DNA from: Corbicula japonica
Taxonomy: Eukaryota > Mollusca > Bivalvia > Venerida > Cyrenidae
Direction: 5' to 3'
DNA: 64,000 bases
Assembly: GCA_038501625.1 (NCBI GenBank)
Contig: JAZAYU010000081.1
Span: 2,790,001-2,854,000 of the forward strand
The notes beneath the pieces were generated by a model. The model searched no databases, was not told the origin of the DNA, and worked only from the letters and a program-made list of their open reading frames with translations. The translations under genes and the position numbers were made by a program. Shown here one piece after another: positions 11,913-24,283 of the stretch (its first letter is position 1; every line of letters begins with the position of its first letter).

Positions 11913-12992
11913 CTGATGTCTATTTATAATAGTCCTAGCACTTAAAAGCGAATTATGTCTCAAACTGTGGACGCACACATATTCGTGTTCATACAATTTC
12001 ATGGTTTTCCATTAGACATCATTTTCGTGGGTACTTAAATTTGTGGATCTCAATTTTTTAATCTTATTTTAGAGTTCAATACCTTATTTCGTGGTGGTTT
12101 TAAATCTGTGGATCAATTTGCCCATAAAGTCCATGAAAATTAGTACCCTAGGAATTCACACTACATGTATTTTAAAGTAAAAAAAAACACTGTGGTATAA
12201 GTAAACTTTGCCAGGGACATGAATGGTCGCACAAATACTTAAAATAAAATTTTCTTGTGCCCATTTATTGTTGCAATTGCATTCATTTCACAAGATAAGA
12301 TATTACATAATACATTTTCAAATTTTGGTAGGGTTTGATCTTGCACACTTTCCTTTGCACAAAATATTAATAATGTAAATACAGGTAATTCACTAGCATG
12401 AAATAAAATAATTCCGCTGTATGCAGAACATACAGATCATAAGTTGGTTTTTTTTGTAGGCTGAATCATTAGAACTATATTGTCTTTCATCAAGTAAACT
12501 GTCGTCAATGAGTTATCTCCTTTAGTAAAATCTGTTCTGACATAAACCTGTTGGCATATTATTACAAGTTACAACCTAGTGTAGCATGTCACCATCTGAT
12601 CCAAACTGTCAGGGTGCTGTTTAATCATCTTGTTATCTTTCATTGCATAAGTTTAAGTTACGCAATGATGGCTGATTCCTCCTTAAATCTTTGGTGTTGT
12701 GAAGAATTGTAGCAAATGATAGATAACCAGCCATTGTAACAAGTTTATTACCAGTAACTCCCACAAATGGGGCTCAACATTCTACACAACTCAGTCAACT
12801 TGCTCTGAGTTCCCACAAGAAACTGGTTCACAGAAACAAACTGTAAGATGTTGTTTATACTACAAGAATTTTGATCCATCATGATCACATGAAGTATTTT
12901 GCACAAGACCAGTAAAGGGATCAAAAAAGACTTTTTTCAGTTTGATTCAATTTGAATCGATTCTTTTCTTGTGTGAAGCGACATGAAAGTAC
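11913..12992. other. Non-coding; possible old repeat at 11950-12140
   Basis: Positions 11950-12140 contain spaced TTTCGTGG and TGTGGATC motifs that look like an old dispersed repeat, but I cannot name it. The rest is unremarkable AT-rich DNA. Confidence 0.35.
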
Positions 12993-13173
12993 TACAGTGA
13001 AACCTGCCTTAGCAGCCACCTGCGAATAGCAACCACCTGTCTTTAACAGCCAGTTTAAATATGACCTAAACTGACATTTTGTTTTAACTTTTACTGTCTT
13101 TAACAGCCACCTGTCTTCAGCAGCCACTTTTTGTCACTCCCTTAGGTGGTTGCTAAAGACAGGTTTGACTGTA
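12993..13173. repeat. TA-flanked MITE with CAGTCAAACCTG ends, copy B (inverted)
   Basis: 181 bp starting TACAGTGAAACCTGCCTT and ending ACAGGTTTGACTGTA. It is the reverse-complement relative of 10648-10829, sharing the GCGAATAGCAACCACCTG and TGACATTTTGTT blocks. Confidence 0.7.
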
Positions 13174-14388
13174 TTTCTATGCACCTGAAAAGCATTCATT
13201 TTTTATATGTGCATAAGGACTTAGATATTCTTTGAAATCATTATTCAAGAATAGGGTAAGTTTTGGACCATGGAGTATAATGAAAGAAGTCAGTAAAAGC
13301 GTCATTCTGTAACTAAACAAACTCTAGAAGCAAAGGAAAAGCTTATGAAAAGAATGTGACGGAAGGCATTCCAGACTTATGTTGAAAGATCAACCATTGG
13401 CTACATAATGATAATGATAATGAATAGTGGAAATTTGAACGCAAAAACAAAATGTGCCTGTTTTAGATAAGAACAATTTTATAAAATAATTTATTAAAAT
13501 GCAGTTACACTAATCAGACAAAAATAAACAATTGCTTGAGATTGACCCTGATGTCAACTCTGCCTAAATAATAATAACACAAAATAAAACGGTATGCTTA
13601 CCTTTCTTTCATTTTAAGGGTGTAAGTTTCTCTTTGGATATTTTGGACACAATTTACACAGTTGCATTCACTTTAAATTCCAGTGATACACTCAGATTTG
13701 AACTTGTGCTAATGCATCCATATGGTTTAAACATCCTTTCATTTTTCTTCTTCTAAAGTTATCTTATCAAAGTTTGTTTGTATTGAATTTCTACCACATG
13801 CTATCTCCTTCTCTAAATTTAAACATCTATAAAACTCATGTGATTTACCCTTCTATGCTACTGTAGTTTGAAGATTTAAATTAGTCATTCGGGATTGCAG
13901 TTTTCACAATTCACTAATTTATTCATCATGATGTATAGAGCGATAGAATAGCTTCATCAAATCTTCACAAACAATGTACAGTATTGTTTAACAGTTTACT
14001 GTATGTTTTGTTCAATGATAAACATAATATTATTATCTACATATATCATGAATATAGGTTTTATGTCATTCAGTTTTATCACTTCCCAACAATTGAGATT
14101 TATAAATTAGCATATTTCGCCATAATCTCAAAACTAACGACTATGCATTTAAAATGGATATCTTTTTATACTACTTTTTTTATAAAAGTAATCCTCTTTC
14201 ATGTACATTTAACAAAATAGCCCACTTCGGATGTATCCTGCTTAAAAATCAACAATAGGATTATTTGTTGTCAGTATTCTAACTATTTATGCTAACAACA
14301 GCTATTTACACTCTAAATCTGTAGGACTAGGAGATTTCCTAGTTACTAATAGGCCTATTCAATAATTTACTTAAAAATTTTGATTTTT
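13174..14388. other. Non-coding, nothing recognised
   Basis: AT-rich with short open frames of no known family. Confidence 0.45.
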
Positions 14389-14604
14389 AACCTTTTCCTC
14401 CATATCTATGCCTTAAAGGCATGGACAAACATTGTAGATCCAGATCAGAAGGCACAGCCTTGCCATCTGATCAGGATCTACTCTGTTCACTATAAGATTT
14501 ATTAGGTTATTTTATCCAGACCAGACGGCATGGATTTGCCAGCTGATCTGGATCTACACTGGTCTCACACATGTTAAAATAGGTACATATGGAGTAATGG
14601 GTAA
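14389..14604. repeat. GATC foldback repeat, complete copy
   Basis: Left end AACCTTTTCCTCCATATC and right end ACATATGGAGTAATGGG. All four GATC blocks are present: GTAGATCCAGATCAG, CTGATCAGGATCTAC, a decayed third block CAGACCAGACGG, and CTGATCTGGATCTACACTGG. TTAA precedes the left end. One of the clearest copies. Confidence 0.75.
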
Positions 14605-15515
14605 ACTTGTAAATTTTGATTTTTAAGAATTTTTCCACCTCTTGCAGAGCGACAAGCATTTCAACTTACAAACTTTGCCCACATCATAATGTCATTAGGC
14701 AATCAAGTGCAAAGAAAAAGAAAAGTATAATATACATGTACATGTAAGTAATACAAGGACAACATGTGATGGAAATGAAGAACTAATACATTGTACACAC
14801 AGGTGACCGTATGTTAAAAAATAAAATTCCAATAAAGAAAAAAAAGTTTTTGTGTTTTTGATATATTATAATGAAGGTCCCCAAGAAGGGGACCCATACA
14901 CTGATAGGGACCTCAAAGAACTGTAAAATTTTATCATTTAAACAAACAAATCTAGCTTAAACAATACAGCAACAGATGAGTCTTGCATCATGCTAACATG
15001 TCGCGAAAACCGAATTGAATTTCCTCAACCGATTTTTTGCTACAGCTTTTCATATAGCTCAAACATTGCCTAACACTTTAGTCGACATCGATGAGGTGAT
15101 CCCAAAAATTCATTTTGGTTACGGCATTTCCCAGTGTCTCCCCACTTCTATGATATATTCACACCACGCATACATAAAATACATAGTTTTCAATCATTAT
15201 CTCCCAGTAACTTGTACCTTTTCTCGATCTAACGCTAAAATCTTTGTTGTTTTTGTTTGCATCGTCTCAAATATTTACTTTGACAGCCATGATGCTTCCG
15301 AATGACTTCGGTCAGTTTAAGGAAATCGCCGATCTCAAATTTTGCAACGATTTCTTCGATTGGCTGGTAGTCTAAATTGCCAGTCAATCGGAAAAACAAT
15401 TGCATAAAATGACATCGTCGTATTCCGTAAACTGACCGCCGCAGGTATTGCCATAATACGTCCCGTTTTTCAAACGGGCGTATAAAAACTATTTAAAGTT
15501 TCCCAAATATTAAAA
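14605..15515. other. Non-coding; a GC-richer patch at 15010-15480
   Basis: Most is AT-rich. Positions 15010-15480 are visibly richer in CG dinucleotides and contain two CCAAT-type motifs on the minus strand (near 15360 and 15390). This could be a promoter or 5' exon of an unlocated minus-strand gene, but no coding exon is supported. Confidence 0.3.
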
Positions 15516-16421
15516 CTAGATGGGTGTTCAGTTGAACACTTGTGTCGCCCTCTGGTGCTGTCGGAATAAAAATGCAAGTACAAAAAGGGGTATAACTCCA
15601 TCAAATGTGACCTTGACCTTAAGCATATAGTATCGTCACGAGCGTATTGTCATAGGGAATATAATTTGAAAGTTTGATGAAGAAATATTAATAAATGGCA
15701 AAGTTATAGCCAACGGTAAGTTTTCATATAAAGGGGAATAACTGCATCAAGTGTGACCTTGACCTAAAGAATGTGGTATTAACAGGAGCGTGTTGTGAAA
15801 AGGAATATAAGTTGAAAGTTTGATGAAGAAATATTAAGAAATGGCAAAGTTATAGCCAATGTTAAGTTTTCGTAAAAAGGGAAATAACTCCATCAAATGT
15901 GACCTTGACCTAAAGAATGTGGTATCATCTTGAGCGTGTTGTCATAAGGAATATAATTTGAAAGTGTGATGTAAAAATATATAGAAATGACAAAGTTATA
16001 GCCAACGTTAAGTTTTCGTGTAAAATTCCAAGTACAAAAAACGGGCATAACTCCTTCGAATGTGACCTTGACCTTGAGAATTTGGCATCATCTCGAGCGT
16101 GTTGTCACAAGAAATATAATTTGAAAGTTTGATGAAAAAATATTAAGAAATGACAAAATTATAGCCAAAGTTAAGTTTTCATGTAAAAATCCAAGTACAA
16201 ATAGGGGCATAACTCCATCAAATGTGACCTTGACCTTGAGAATTTGGCATCATCTCGAGCGTGTTGTCATAAGCAATATAATTTGCAAGTTTGATAAAGA
16301 AATATTAAGAAAGGCAAAGTTATAGCCAACGTTAAGTTTTCGTGACGGACTGACTGACGGACGGACAGGCGGACGGACAAAGCGATCCCTATGTATCGCC
16401 GTTTCTTCGAAAGGGCAACAC
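15516..16421. mobile_element. Hairpin-ended tandem-repeat element E4
   Basis: Starts CTAG after TAAAA, with the stem GTGTTCA/TGAACAC. The body has about five units of roughly 150 bases, each with GGGCATAACTCCATCAAATG, a TGTGACCTTGACCT core and AAAGTTATAGCCAACGTTAAG. The right end has the GACGGAC/GGACGGAC cluster (about 16345-16380) and a terminal CGATCCCTATGTATCGCC block, and stops at AAAAATAC. No coding sequence. Confidence 0.7.
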
Positions 16422-16736
16422 AAAAATACTTTCTATTGCAAAGACATTGAGAATATTATGAAAGAATTTTCATTACATTTGATATCTCTTGGACATATTT
16501 TCTCATTCTGGTATTTCAAACAATTAAGGCTACAATTATTGACAAATTAATAAAATGAATGTAAATATGAAATCATTTTCTCAATTCCACAAGGTGACTG
16601 TCTATTTCCTAAGAAATAAGACGAAGGCCAGAGAAAATCATATTGTTTTGATCTTCATCCCTCTCAGTATCAGACCTGTTTGAAACACTGCACCCAGGAT
16701 CACTGTCATTTCTAGGGATTGGTGCAGTTCTGTACT
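16422..16736. other. Non-coding, nothing recognised
   Basis: AT-rich. The minus-strand open frame that spans into the hairpin repeats at its right is a repeat translation. Confidence 0.45.
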
Positions 16737-16853
16737 GAAGATAATAAAACTGAGATATGAAATCAGTCTCAAATCTCAAGTATCTGATTGGCTGAAATAG
16801 AAAACAGATCCTTGATATTTGAGACTGGTTTCCATGCTCAGTTTTATAATCTT
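16737..16853. repeat. Long-hairpin MITE, copy 2
   Basis: Inverted arms with ATAATAAAACTGAG and CTCAGTTTTATAATC at the outside and CTGATTGGCTGAAAT near the centre. The right arm is slightly deleted at the loop. It lies about 10 bases from copy 3. Confidence 0.7.
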
Positions 16854-16862
16854 GAGGCCTGT

Positions 16863-17006
16863 GCCCAAGGTTATAAAACTGAGCATGGAAACCAGTCTCA
16901 AATCTCAAGCATCTGATTGGCTGAAATGGCGACTGGTCGCCATTTCAGCCAATCAGATGCTTGAGATTTGAGACTGGTTTCCAAACTCAGTTTTATAACC
17001 TTGGGC
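16863..17006. repeat. Long-hairpin MITE, copy 3 (near-perfect 144-bp hairpin)
   Basis: By eye, the 70-base arms 16863-16932 and 16937-17006 are reverse complements with two mismatches, around the 4-base loop CTGG. The outer ends are GCCCAAGGTTATAAAACTG and its inverse. This is the best-preserved hairpin in the window. Confidence 0.9.
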
Positions 17007-17762
17007 ACTGTTCTAACATTATAGAATTATGGAGGAGATCTACAGTATTTAGTTCAGTTTTGCATTAAGCCCTAAAACTTTGTTTTGAATCTGCTTTCCT
17101 CCACACATTACAAGATTGTGTTAATTCAAACCTGAGGAAGACTTACTAAATTACTAAGTTTATCTTAAGGTATCAATGCTTAAAGTTGAAATTTTTCTTC
17201 ACTCCCAAAAATACAAAAAAACTGCCTTTTTCTGCCAACAATCCAGATGAGGATTTCAACACTGATTTTCTCTTGCCTAAGATTTAGAACTTTCACTAAC
17301 ATTATTTTATCTTCAACAGCTAGCTGTTCTCCCAAATGGAAATCAAATGCTGCCTGTCAATTCATATTCTAATTCCATAATCAAGCAATGCAATTTGTTA
17401 ATTCCAATAAACTTCCAGTAATTCCTATCCACTCCAAGTTGTCTGATTGTCACATACTCAACACCATTTGCTCACTGACATGTAAGAAACTATGTGGATT
17501 TGCAATGGCTTGGAAAAACTAATTTCCCCAGGTCGGGCAAAAAATGTCGAACGGATTATCTTTGTTTCAGCATCAAAGCTCCATGTCAGAATTACTGCTT
17601 GGAAAGTTGTTCATGACAAAAGAAATCAATGCAGAGGAATGATATGCAGCACTTGGCTACAAATGGTTGCTGTGGTTTTCTTATGCAATATTCACAAGTG
17701 TTTGCTTTTCTACAGTTTACGCCTTCATCAATACTCGTTTTTTTGGTTCTATCTATTAAATT
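17007..17762. other. Non-coding, nothing recognised
   Basis: AT-rich; the 90-codon open frame at 17492 shows no family signature. Confidence 0.4.
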
Positions 17763-17979
17763 AACCCTTTATTCTCTGTGATATGGCTTTAATCCCATGG
17801 GCAAACAGTGCAGATCCAGATCAGCCTGCACATCTGTGCCGTCTGATCAAGATCAACACTGTTCACTATTAGATTCATTAAGCTATTTCTTAACTAGATG
17901 CGACCAGTACAGATCCAGATCAGATGGCATGGTTGTGCTGGCTGATCTGGATCTACACTGGTCGCACATGTGTAAAAAC
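17763..17979. repeat. GATC foldback repeat, near-complete copy
   Basis: TTAACCCTTTATTC left end, two full palindromes (GTGCAGATCCAGATCAG ... GATCAAGATCAACACTG; GTACAGATCCAGATCAG ... CTGATCTGGATCTACACTGG) and the spacer ATTCATTAAGCTATTTC. The right AT-rich terminus is lost. Confidence 0.7.
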
Positions 17980-19667
17980 ACGCTCCAGCGCAACACACAG
18001 AAAACAAACACCCAAAACAACCTGTCATCACAAACCAATACTGGGTATAACCCAGGGTTTCCTTTGTCAACAAGTTTGTTGATTATGTTATGTTACATGT
18101 CACTTATAAGTCCTGCAGTGGGGCAACACCCAGGAACCCATGTTTACTCCAGGAGGAGGATTTTTGTTCCACTAAACTGGAATCTCTACTGCAATGTAAT
18201 GAAATCCAATTTCAAGTAGCGTGTAATGAAATAATCTACATCAATTTGTTAGTGGCTAATCTGTAGCTATGGAATTCAAGATGAACTTCAGATCAGGATC
18301 AAAATAACTGTCAGGATTCCAGAAATGAGAAGAACAATCCATGAAGACAACAAACATGCAGTGTAATGGCTAAAACTGTCATGTAAATATGCATTGTGGT
18401 AACCAAGAAAATAGGGATTTTTCCTGGCATTTCGAGAACTCTCTCATTATTGTCATTTTAATTCAAATCCTCCGTTGAAGCAACCAGTTACTGTTAGCAT
18501 GAGCATAACCTTGTTGTGTTTGTCTATAACACAAGTAATGATGCAAGGTACAATTTGAATATTTCAAATTCACTATTCCCACTAAGGTAGGAACCACAAT
18601 GTTCATCCCGTATTTTATATATTGATAGGACAGAATGCTGATATAATAGTACTACCTCAACCCTATAAATTTTAGCTGAAGGGTCATTTCGTTAAATGAT
18701 GGGTATTTTGGCTACTAATTGCCAAAATCTCCTAAAAATGATCAAAATGACCGTTCAGCAGCTAGTGGAACCCATGAGTATGCACAAGGTGAGGGCTTTC
18801 AATCCTTTGTTGTTCCTGGACAAGTTTTGAGACAACATATTTTTTAGCTCATCTCTGATTGAGCATTAGGACATCTGGATGATAAAACATACATCTCATC
18901 TCAAAGAACTGACTGATACACCCACATTCTTATCACGATTATACAGTTAGCTCATTATTCACTCATTCAGGAAACTTATGAACTACAAACACTTCCTTAA
19001 TGTGAAATGTCAGTCATAGAATCCTGTGCAACTGATCATGTAGTGACTTGACACACTCCTAGTGATGATCACTTGAGTTGCGGGTCAATTATGACATCTT
19101 TAAGTTTTTGTTTCCCTTCTGTACAGTACTTTAAGTTTTTCACATTCAAGTTAAACAGCCTTGAATTTTTTAAATTGTATGAATGAAAGCCCCATTATAG
19201 TGATGAAGATCAGCCCCTCAATATGATCTACAGTGTTTTTATTAAAATAAGCGGGTAGGGCCCCCCACCCCCATGCCCCTAAATCAGTATTACAAAGAGA
19301 ATGGAGTTTACTTAATGAACACTGGAAACATTGAACTCTGTAGAACAATTTTCTGTTCACATACATTTACTTTATACTCAAACTGTTACATTCTTAGATA
19401 TGATTATTATATATACACTTTAACCTTTTCGTCTTTTTTTGGTCAATAATCACATGAATTCGGTCACTGTTTTAAGCTTCCGGAAGTTTTTGTTTCCCCT
19501 CTCAATTAAGACGTATACTACTTACAGTCAGTGAAGTACTATTTTAACAAAAACCAAATGAAGCAAAATTAGTTCAGTACTGAATTAACAGTTTTGACTC
19601 AGTTAAAGAGAAAAACAATTAACAATATTTAAGTCCCACAGAACAAAATTGTCCAAGTAAAGGTTAC
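17980..19667. other. Non-coding, nothing recognised
   Basis: No exon or repeat family identified. Open frames are short and without signatures. Confidence 0.4.
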
Positions 19668-19769
19668 AGTGCAAACAGTGCAGATTCAGCAAAGATGTAC
19701 CAGCTGATCTGGATCTATACTGTTCACCGATGGTTACATGCCATATCCACTGTAAGTAATGGGTTAAAT
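19668..19769. repeat. GATC foldback repeat, right-end fragment
   Basis: CAGTGCAGATTCAGC, then CTGATCTGGATCTATACTG and the terminus GTAATGGGTTAAA. Confidence 0.5.
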
Positions 19770-20578
19770 AACCAGGGCAAGGCTTTTATTCTTTCTTTAG
19801 AAGGGGCTGTTTATGGTTGCCTTGCCCACAGAAAAATTCTTTAAAATCGTGCAGTTTTTCACCAAAAGTACTTTTACATCAGGGTGAAATCTTCCACAGG
19901 TGCAATTTAATCAATTTGCATGAACTGTTAACTTTCCACAAAAGCAATTTTAAATAATAAGTGACATTTCACCAAACTGCACTTACACATGCACATATGC
20001 AATAAGATAATACATTCAACAGTGCAGAGTGATGTATGATAGTTCTGAAATTATCTAACATGATGGATACATAACACTGTATCTGTATGGGTTTTTACAT
20101 TGACAAGTGCATTTATGTAGAATGATGAATAGACACCATAAAATAATATTAAAATAAACTCTTGAAGGTTTGAAGTATATCCCACTTGAACACAGCAATG
20201 GTTTACTTAATATATGTAGATAATAAGAATACAGCTGTACATATCAATAACTACCAAATTTTGGAGATAGACATTTTGAATGTCTATCATGAGATTTCTT
20301 TAGATAATCCTCAGGGAATGGCTTAGCGTGAGACTTGGGAGAAATAGTCTCCCAAATTTCCTAAACCTTTCCCTCTACTTTGTCAAGGGAGAAGTTTTTT
20401 TTACTATACGTTTCTTAAAGAAAGCTAAAAACATACAAAACTTCTCCCCTCAAACTGGAAAATCTTCTCCTTTTGCTCAGTGTAAGGTGATCCCTGATCC
20501 TCAGTAATGCAAACAAAACCTTATTATAATACAGCTTTTATGTTTTCCCCATGGATGCTATTCTTTTGACACACTTTA
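19770..20578. other. Non-coding; scrap of a GGGAGAAGT-rich repeat at 20320-20480
   Basis: Positions 20320-20480 carry CTTGGGAGAAATAGTCTCCC and AAGGGAGAAGTTTT plus CTTCTCCC in opposite orientation. This resembles the CAGGG-ended elements at 23354 and 60562, but the ends are unclear. Confidence 0.4.
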
Positions 20579-20919
20579 ACCCTTTATCACGTGAGTGAAC
20601 TGTGTAGATCAACATCAGTGCAGGCTGATCAGGATCTGCACTGTTTGTTTCTAGGTCAGATATAACTATGGCCATCTTGAACTGAACACTGCAGAACCTG
20701 ACCAGACAGCAAGGATGTGCCAGCTGATCTGGATCTACACAGGTTGCCCATGTCAGCACCACTTGATTGGGATCTACAGTGTTTGCTTTTAAGATTCATT
20801 AGGTAATAATTCTGACCAATATGCTACCAGTGCAGATCCAGATCAGACAGCACAGAGGTGAGAGCTGATCTGGACCTACATGGTTCGCCCACTCCATAAA
20901 GGCGTAAATATGGAGTTAA
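20579..20919. repeat. Two abutting GATC foldback repeats
   Basis: The first copy starts TTTAACCCTTTATCACG and includes CTGATCAGGATCTGCACTG and CTGATCTGGATCTACACAGG. A second partial copy begins near 20761 (GATTGGGATCTACAG) and ends ATATGGAGTTAA. One probably inserted into or beside the other. Confidence 0.65.
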
Positions 20920-21000
20920 TGTTCTTGTTTATTATGCATTCATTCTTCATATTAATGTTTTGCAGAAATATGTTGACTGGATGTTACTTTTTCACCTGTT

Positions 21001-21181
21001 ACTCCATAATAAAGCCTTTATCCCATACTAGGCGAACAATGTAGATCTAAATCAGCCTAAATATCTTAACTGTAAGATCAGGATCTTCACTGTTCCCTTT
21101 TAAATTCATTGTGTAATTTCTGACCAAGATGTGTCATTTGCACATGTGATAAAACCCATATATATATGTGAATAAGGTTAA
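21001..21181. repeat. GATC foldback repeat, decayed copy
   Basis: ACTCCATAATAAAGCC left end, ATGTAGATCTAAATCAGCC, inverted AGATCAGGATCTTCACTG, and CATATATATATGTGAATAAGG at the right. The second palindrome is deleted. Confidence 0.55.
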
Positions 21182-22886
21182 ACAATCTGCAATATTGTCT
21201 TTTCATTGCATTACAAACTTGCTTTAAAAAGTTAACTTGTCCCAAATGCTATATACCTGGTCAATGATCCAGCGAACCAGTGCTGATTTCAATCAAAATC
21301 AGGAACAAAATCGTGGATACTGTAATGAATTTCAGTATTTTAATATTCTCCAATACAACATGGCATGTTTTCTGAGATTTTGCTCTGTCAACTAAATAAT
21401 TGGAAGTGCTAACAGAAACAAGAGTTTTCTCCTAATCAATAGCCAGCCACCAGATCATTGCACAGATAACAGACCAGAGTAAATATAATCTTTTCTTATT
21501 TATTGGTGATGAAAACAACTAATCTGATGGTAAATATGGCCAAACCAGCATAAGAAATCACCATAAAATGTTTATTTACTTTTCCTGTAATTACAAAGAT
21601 CGAAAGAAGATTTACTGCAGCATAAAATTCAAAGAGGGATCAATTATGTTCGCTTATTATTTTCAGTGAATATTTTACCAAACACCACAAAAAAAACCTC
21701 CCATGTTTAAGTTTTATCAAGTTTCAATAATCATTTTGAAATGAAGCCCTTCATTAAACGAAATGCAACATAGAACATGTAACCACATACATAGAAGGAT
21801 TTTCAAAATTGACTGTTGAAAGAAAAAACCAACTTTAACCTGCCTATTCAAGTCAGGGTGGAATACATGCACTTCAATGTCTCAGTTGTGCTTAATTAAT
21901 ATTAATTGTAGCACTATATAGTGCCCCTTAAAGAATGAAAAGGAGCGAATTTTGAGGAATTTATGTGGACTAATCAGTACACTTTAGGATCTGTTTTGAG
22001 TGAATTTTGCAGCATTATTTTTAAAGTGACATTAAAAGAAATTTGGTTTTGAATATATTTACTCATATGTTGACTGTGTTAAGAATATTAACATATCATT
22101 TACTTTATTTACAGGTCTTCTATAGTTTATATTATAAATTTTAAAACATTCAATATTTTCATCCTAATACATTGACCACTTTAAAAAAGAAAGCTGGAAG
22201 TTGGGCATGTGATCTGAAGAATCAGTATCGCCAAAAGTATCTCTTAAAATACTTTTGATTTTTGGTAACAGAACGTTCACATCCCACTTCAACCAAAGAC
22301 TTTTTTCATTATCATTTATATAAAATTTAATTTTGGGCAAATGACATAAGCATACACTGGGAATCGAACATGTAAACAATCAGATTCTTGAGATTTGAGA
22401 CTGGTCTACAAACTGAGTTTTATGATCTTGGGTCCATGCCTTAATATATTTTCTGAAAATCTACATGCCCTGCACAAAACTTACCAGTCCTGCCAGTGTT
22501 TCAGCAGGCCAGACATTGTCTGATTTTCAGCAAGAAAGTCTAATTGAAGTTTCAAAATCTGTGATAAGAACTCAATTTCGCTGCCCTTGTAAACTTGTCA
22601 AATGCCGATTACGCAATAGTTCCCAATTACATGACATTTGAACAGCCTATGATTTAGAGACATGGAGTTCCATTTATAAAGTTGACGTCTTCATTTCAGT
22701 CAAGATAGATCTGTAGATCAGTGGCTGGCCAGAGGTGGGTAATTCATTAATTAATGGGCTGCAGTAAATTCTAATGTTTGATGCTTTAATTATATCATAT
22801 CCTTTGCTCACTGTAATTTGCATTTACCGCCAAAAACTTGTTTTAACATGTTTAACACTAATCACTCCATAATCATTGAGTCCATA
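21182..22886. other. Non-coding; half hairpin MITE at 22379-22430
   Basis: Positions 22379-22430 match one arm of the long-hairpin MITE (CAGATTCTTGAGATTTGAGA to GAGTTTTATGATCTTGGG). Nothing else is recognised. Confidence 0.4.
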
Positions 22887-22975
22887 TCTATGCCTTATAA
22901 ATATCAAATTGGTGACCAGTACAGATCCAGATCAGCTGGCACATCCATGTTGTCTGATAAGGATAACACAATGGA
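22887..22975. repeat. GATC foldback repeat, fragment
   Basis: GTACAGATCCAGATCAGCTG with a decayed inverted partner (GTCTGATAAGGATAACAC). Confidence 0.4.
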
Positions 22976-23353
22976 GGGGCTTCAGAGATTCTATAGTCTT
23001 TAACCCTAGCTGATTAAGAAAAAGATGACAGGAAAACTTGTAAATTAAGGATGGGTTCATTACTTATATAATATTTTTGTCTTATGTGCCACATGTTATT
23101 TGTTGTAGTTTCTACCTTACAAGGCAAGTGGCTACTTCCCTCATTCTTTAATAAACTGTAGAGGATGATAAGTGATCTAACTTTATTTTCCAGTAAATAT
23201 TAATGTCAACAAATACTTGACCGCTCACTATGCAGAAAAAAACAAGAATTAATACACATACATTTAATTAACTTAATCAACTTTATAACTGCTATAAACA
23301 AAGATGACTGTCACTTTTTAAATGAAAGTAATGCTTGTACATTACAACAAAGA

Positions 23354-23518
23354 CAGGGCTCTCGCTAGACTTGCAAATCAGGGAGAAAGTTTTGTCATAA
23401 TTTTACTGAATTATGGAGAAGTTTGCAGTCAACAGCATTCTTTCCCTATATAGTCTACACAAAATGACTTCTCTCATAGCTCAAAGAAGGGAGAAGTCTC
23501 CCTCTAGTGAGAGCCCTG
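23354..23518. repeat. CAGGG-ended short inverted-repeat element
   Basis: 165 bp beginning CAGGGCTCTCGCTAGACTTG and ending CTCTAGTGAGAGCCCTG, an imperfect terminal inverted repeat of about 17 bases. The inside has GGGAGAA and GGGAGAAGTCTCCC. The 5-base direct repeat AAAGA flanks it exactly. No coding capacity. Confidence 0.65.
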
Positions 23519-24283
23519 AAAGATCAAACTACACACCACTCTGAAGTATATATAACATTATGTATTTGTCTCAGAAGTATGTTGAGAGGTAACAGGATAG
23601 GCCTTTATTGAAAGGATAGTAAACTTGGCCATCCATCAGTAGTCAACAGTTTCCTCATTATAGACTGACCTACAGAATCCCACTTGTGTTAACAAAAATG
23701 CATTATGTTCTCTCTTAAGAAGCATTTTAAGATGAATTATAAATGATACCATTTCTGTCAAATCTGTGATTTGTGAAATGATTCTGAAAGCAACAAACTC
23801 ATTAAGGGTAAGGTGACAGGTTTTCCATTTTTAAATTATTTGTCACCAAAACACTATTTTTCTACCTTATCAGCAATCTGACACCATAAAGACTAGTTTT
23901 CATGTTTCATCAATTTAAATAAATGTGAGTGTTTCTACAAACTAATGTTAGATTTTTCTTAACAAATGATCTTGTTGCAGTAGGTTTTTTGAAACAAGCA
24001 AAATAGAGTGCAAGTTGTACACTCAATATCAGATTGTCTTCATTGATTGCCCATCATATGTATCTAGAGTGGAACCAGAGGAGGTTCCTTGGGGTTGCTC
24101 GAACCTCCTTTCTGGCCAACATTTTTTAATTTTCATGGAGATTACAGCTAAAAAGTTTGATATTATCATGTAAATACCGTAAGAATGTCCCAAACAAACA
24201 ACCTTTTCTTGAAACCTTGAATCTAACTTGGTTTCTGTACATGTCTATTGATGACTAACTCGGTTACCTTATATACTCGGTAT
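23519..24283. other. Non-coding, nothing recognised
   Basis: AT-rich with no exon or structured repeat seen. Confidence 0.45.

Noticed and set aside
15015..15305. 96-codon plus-strand frame in a CG-richer region
   Set aside because: No recognisable domain and no supporting exon structure; kept only as a possible promoter-like patch.
16609..16908. 99-codon minus-strand frame
   Set aside because: It runs through two long-hairpin MITE copies; the same peptide recurs in other MITE copies, as at 43787-44023.
17797..18219. 140-codon open frame
   Set aside because: Its first third is the GATC foldback repeat; the rest has no family signature or splice context.
20538..20762. Frames with ATCVDPDQLAHPC-like peptides, also seen at 32016, 58381 and elsewhere
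   Set aside because: This peptide is the translation of the GATC foldback repeat and recurs wherever a copy is read in that frame.
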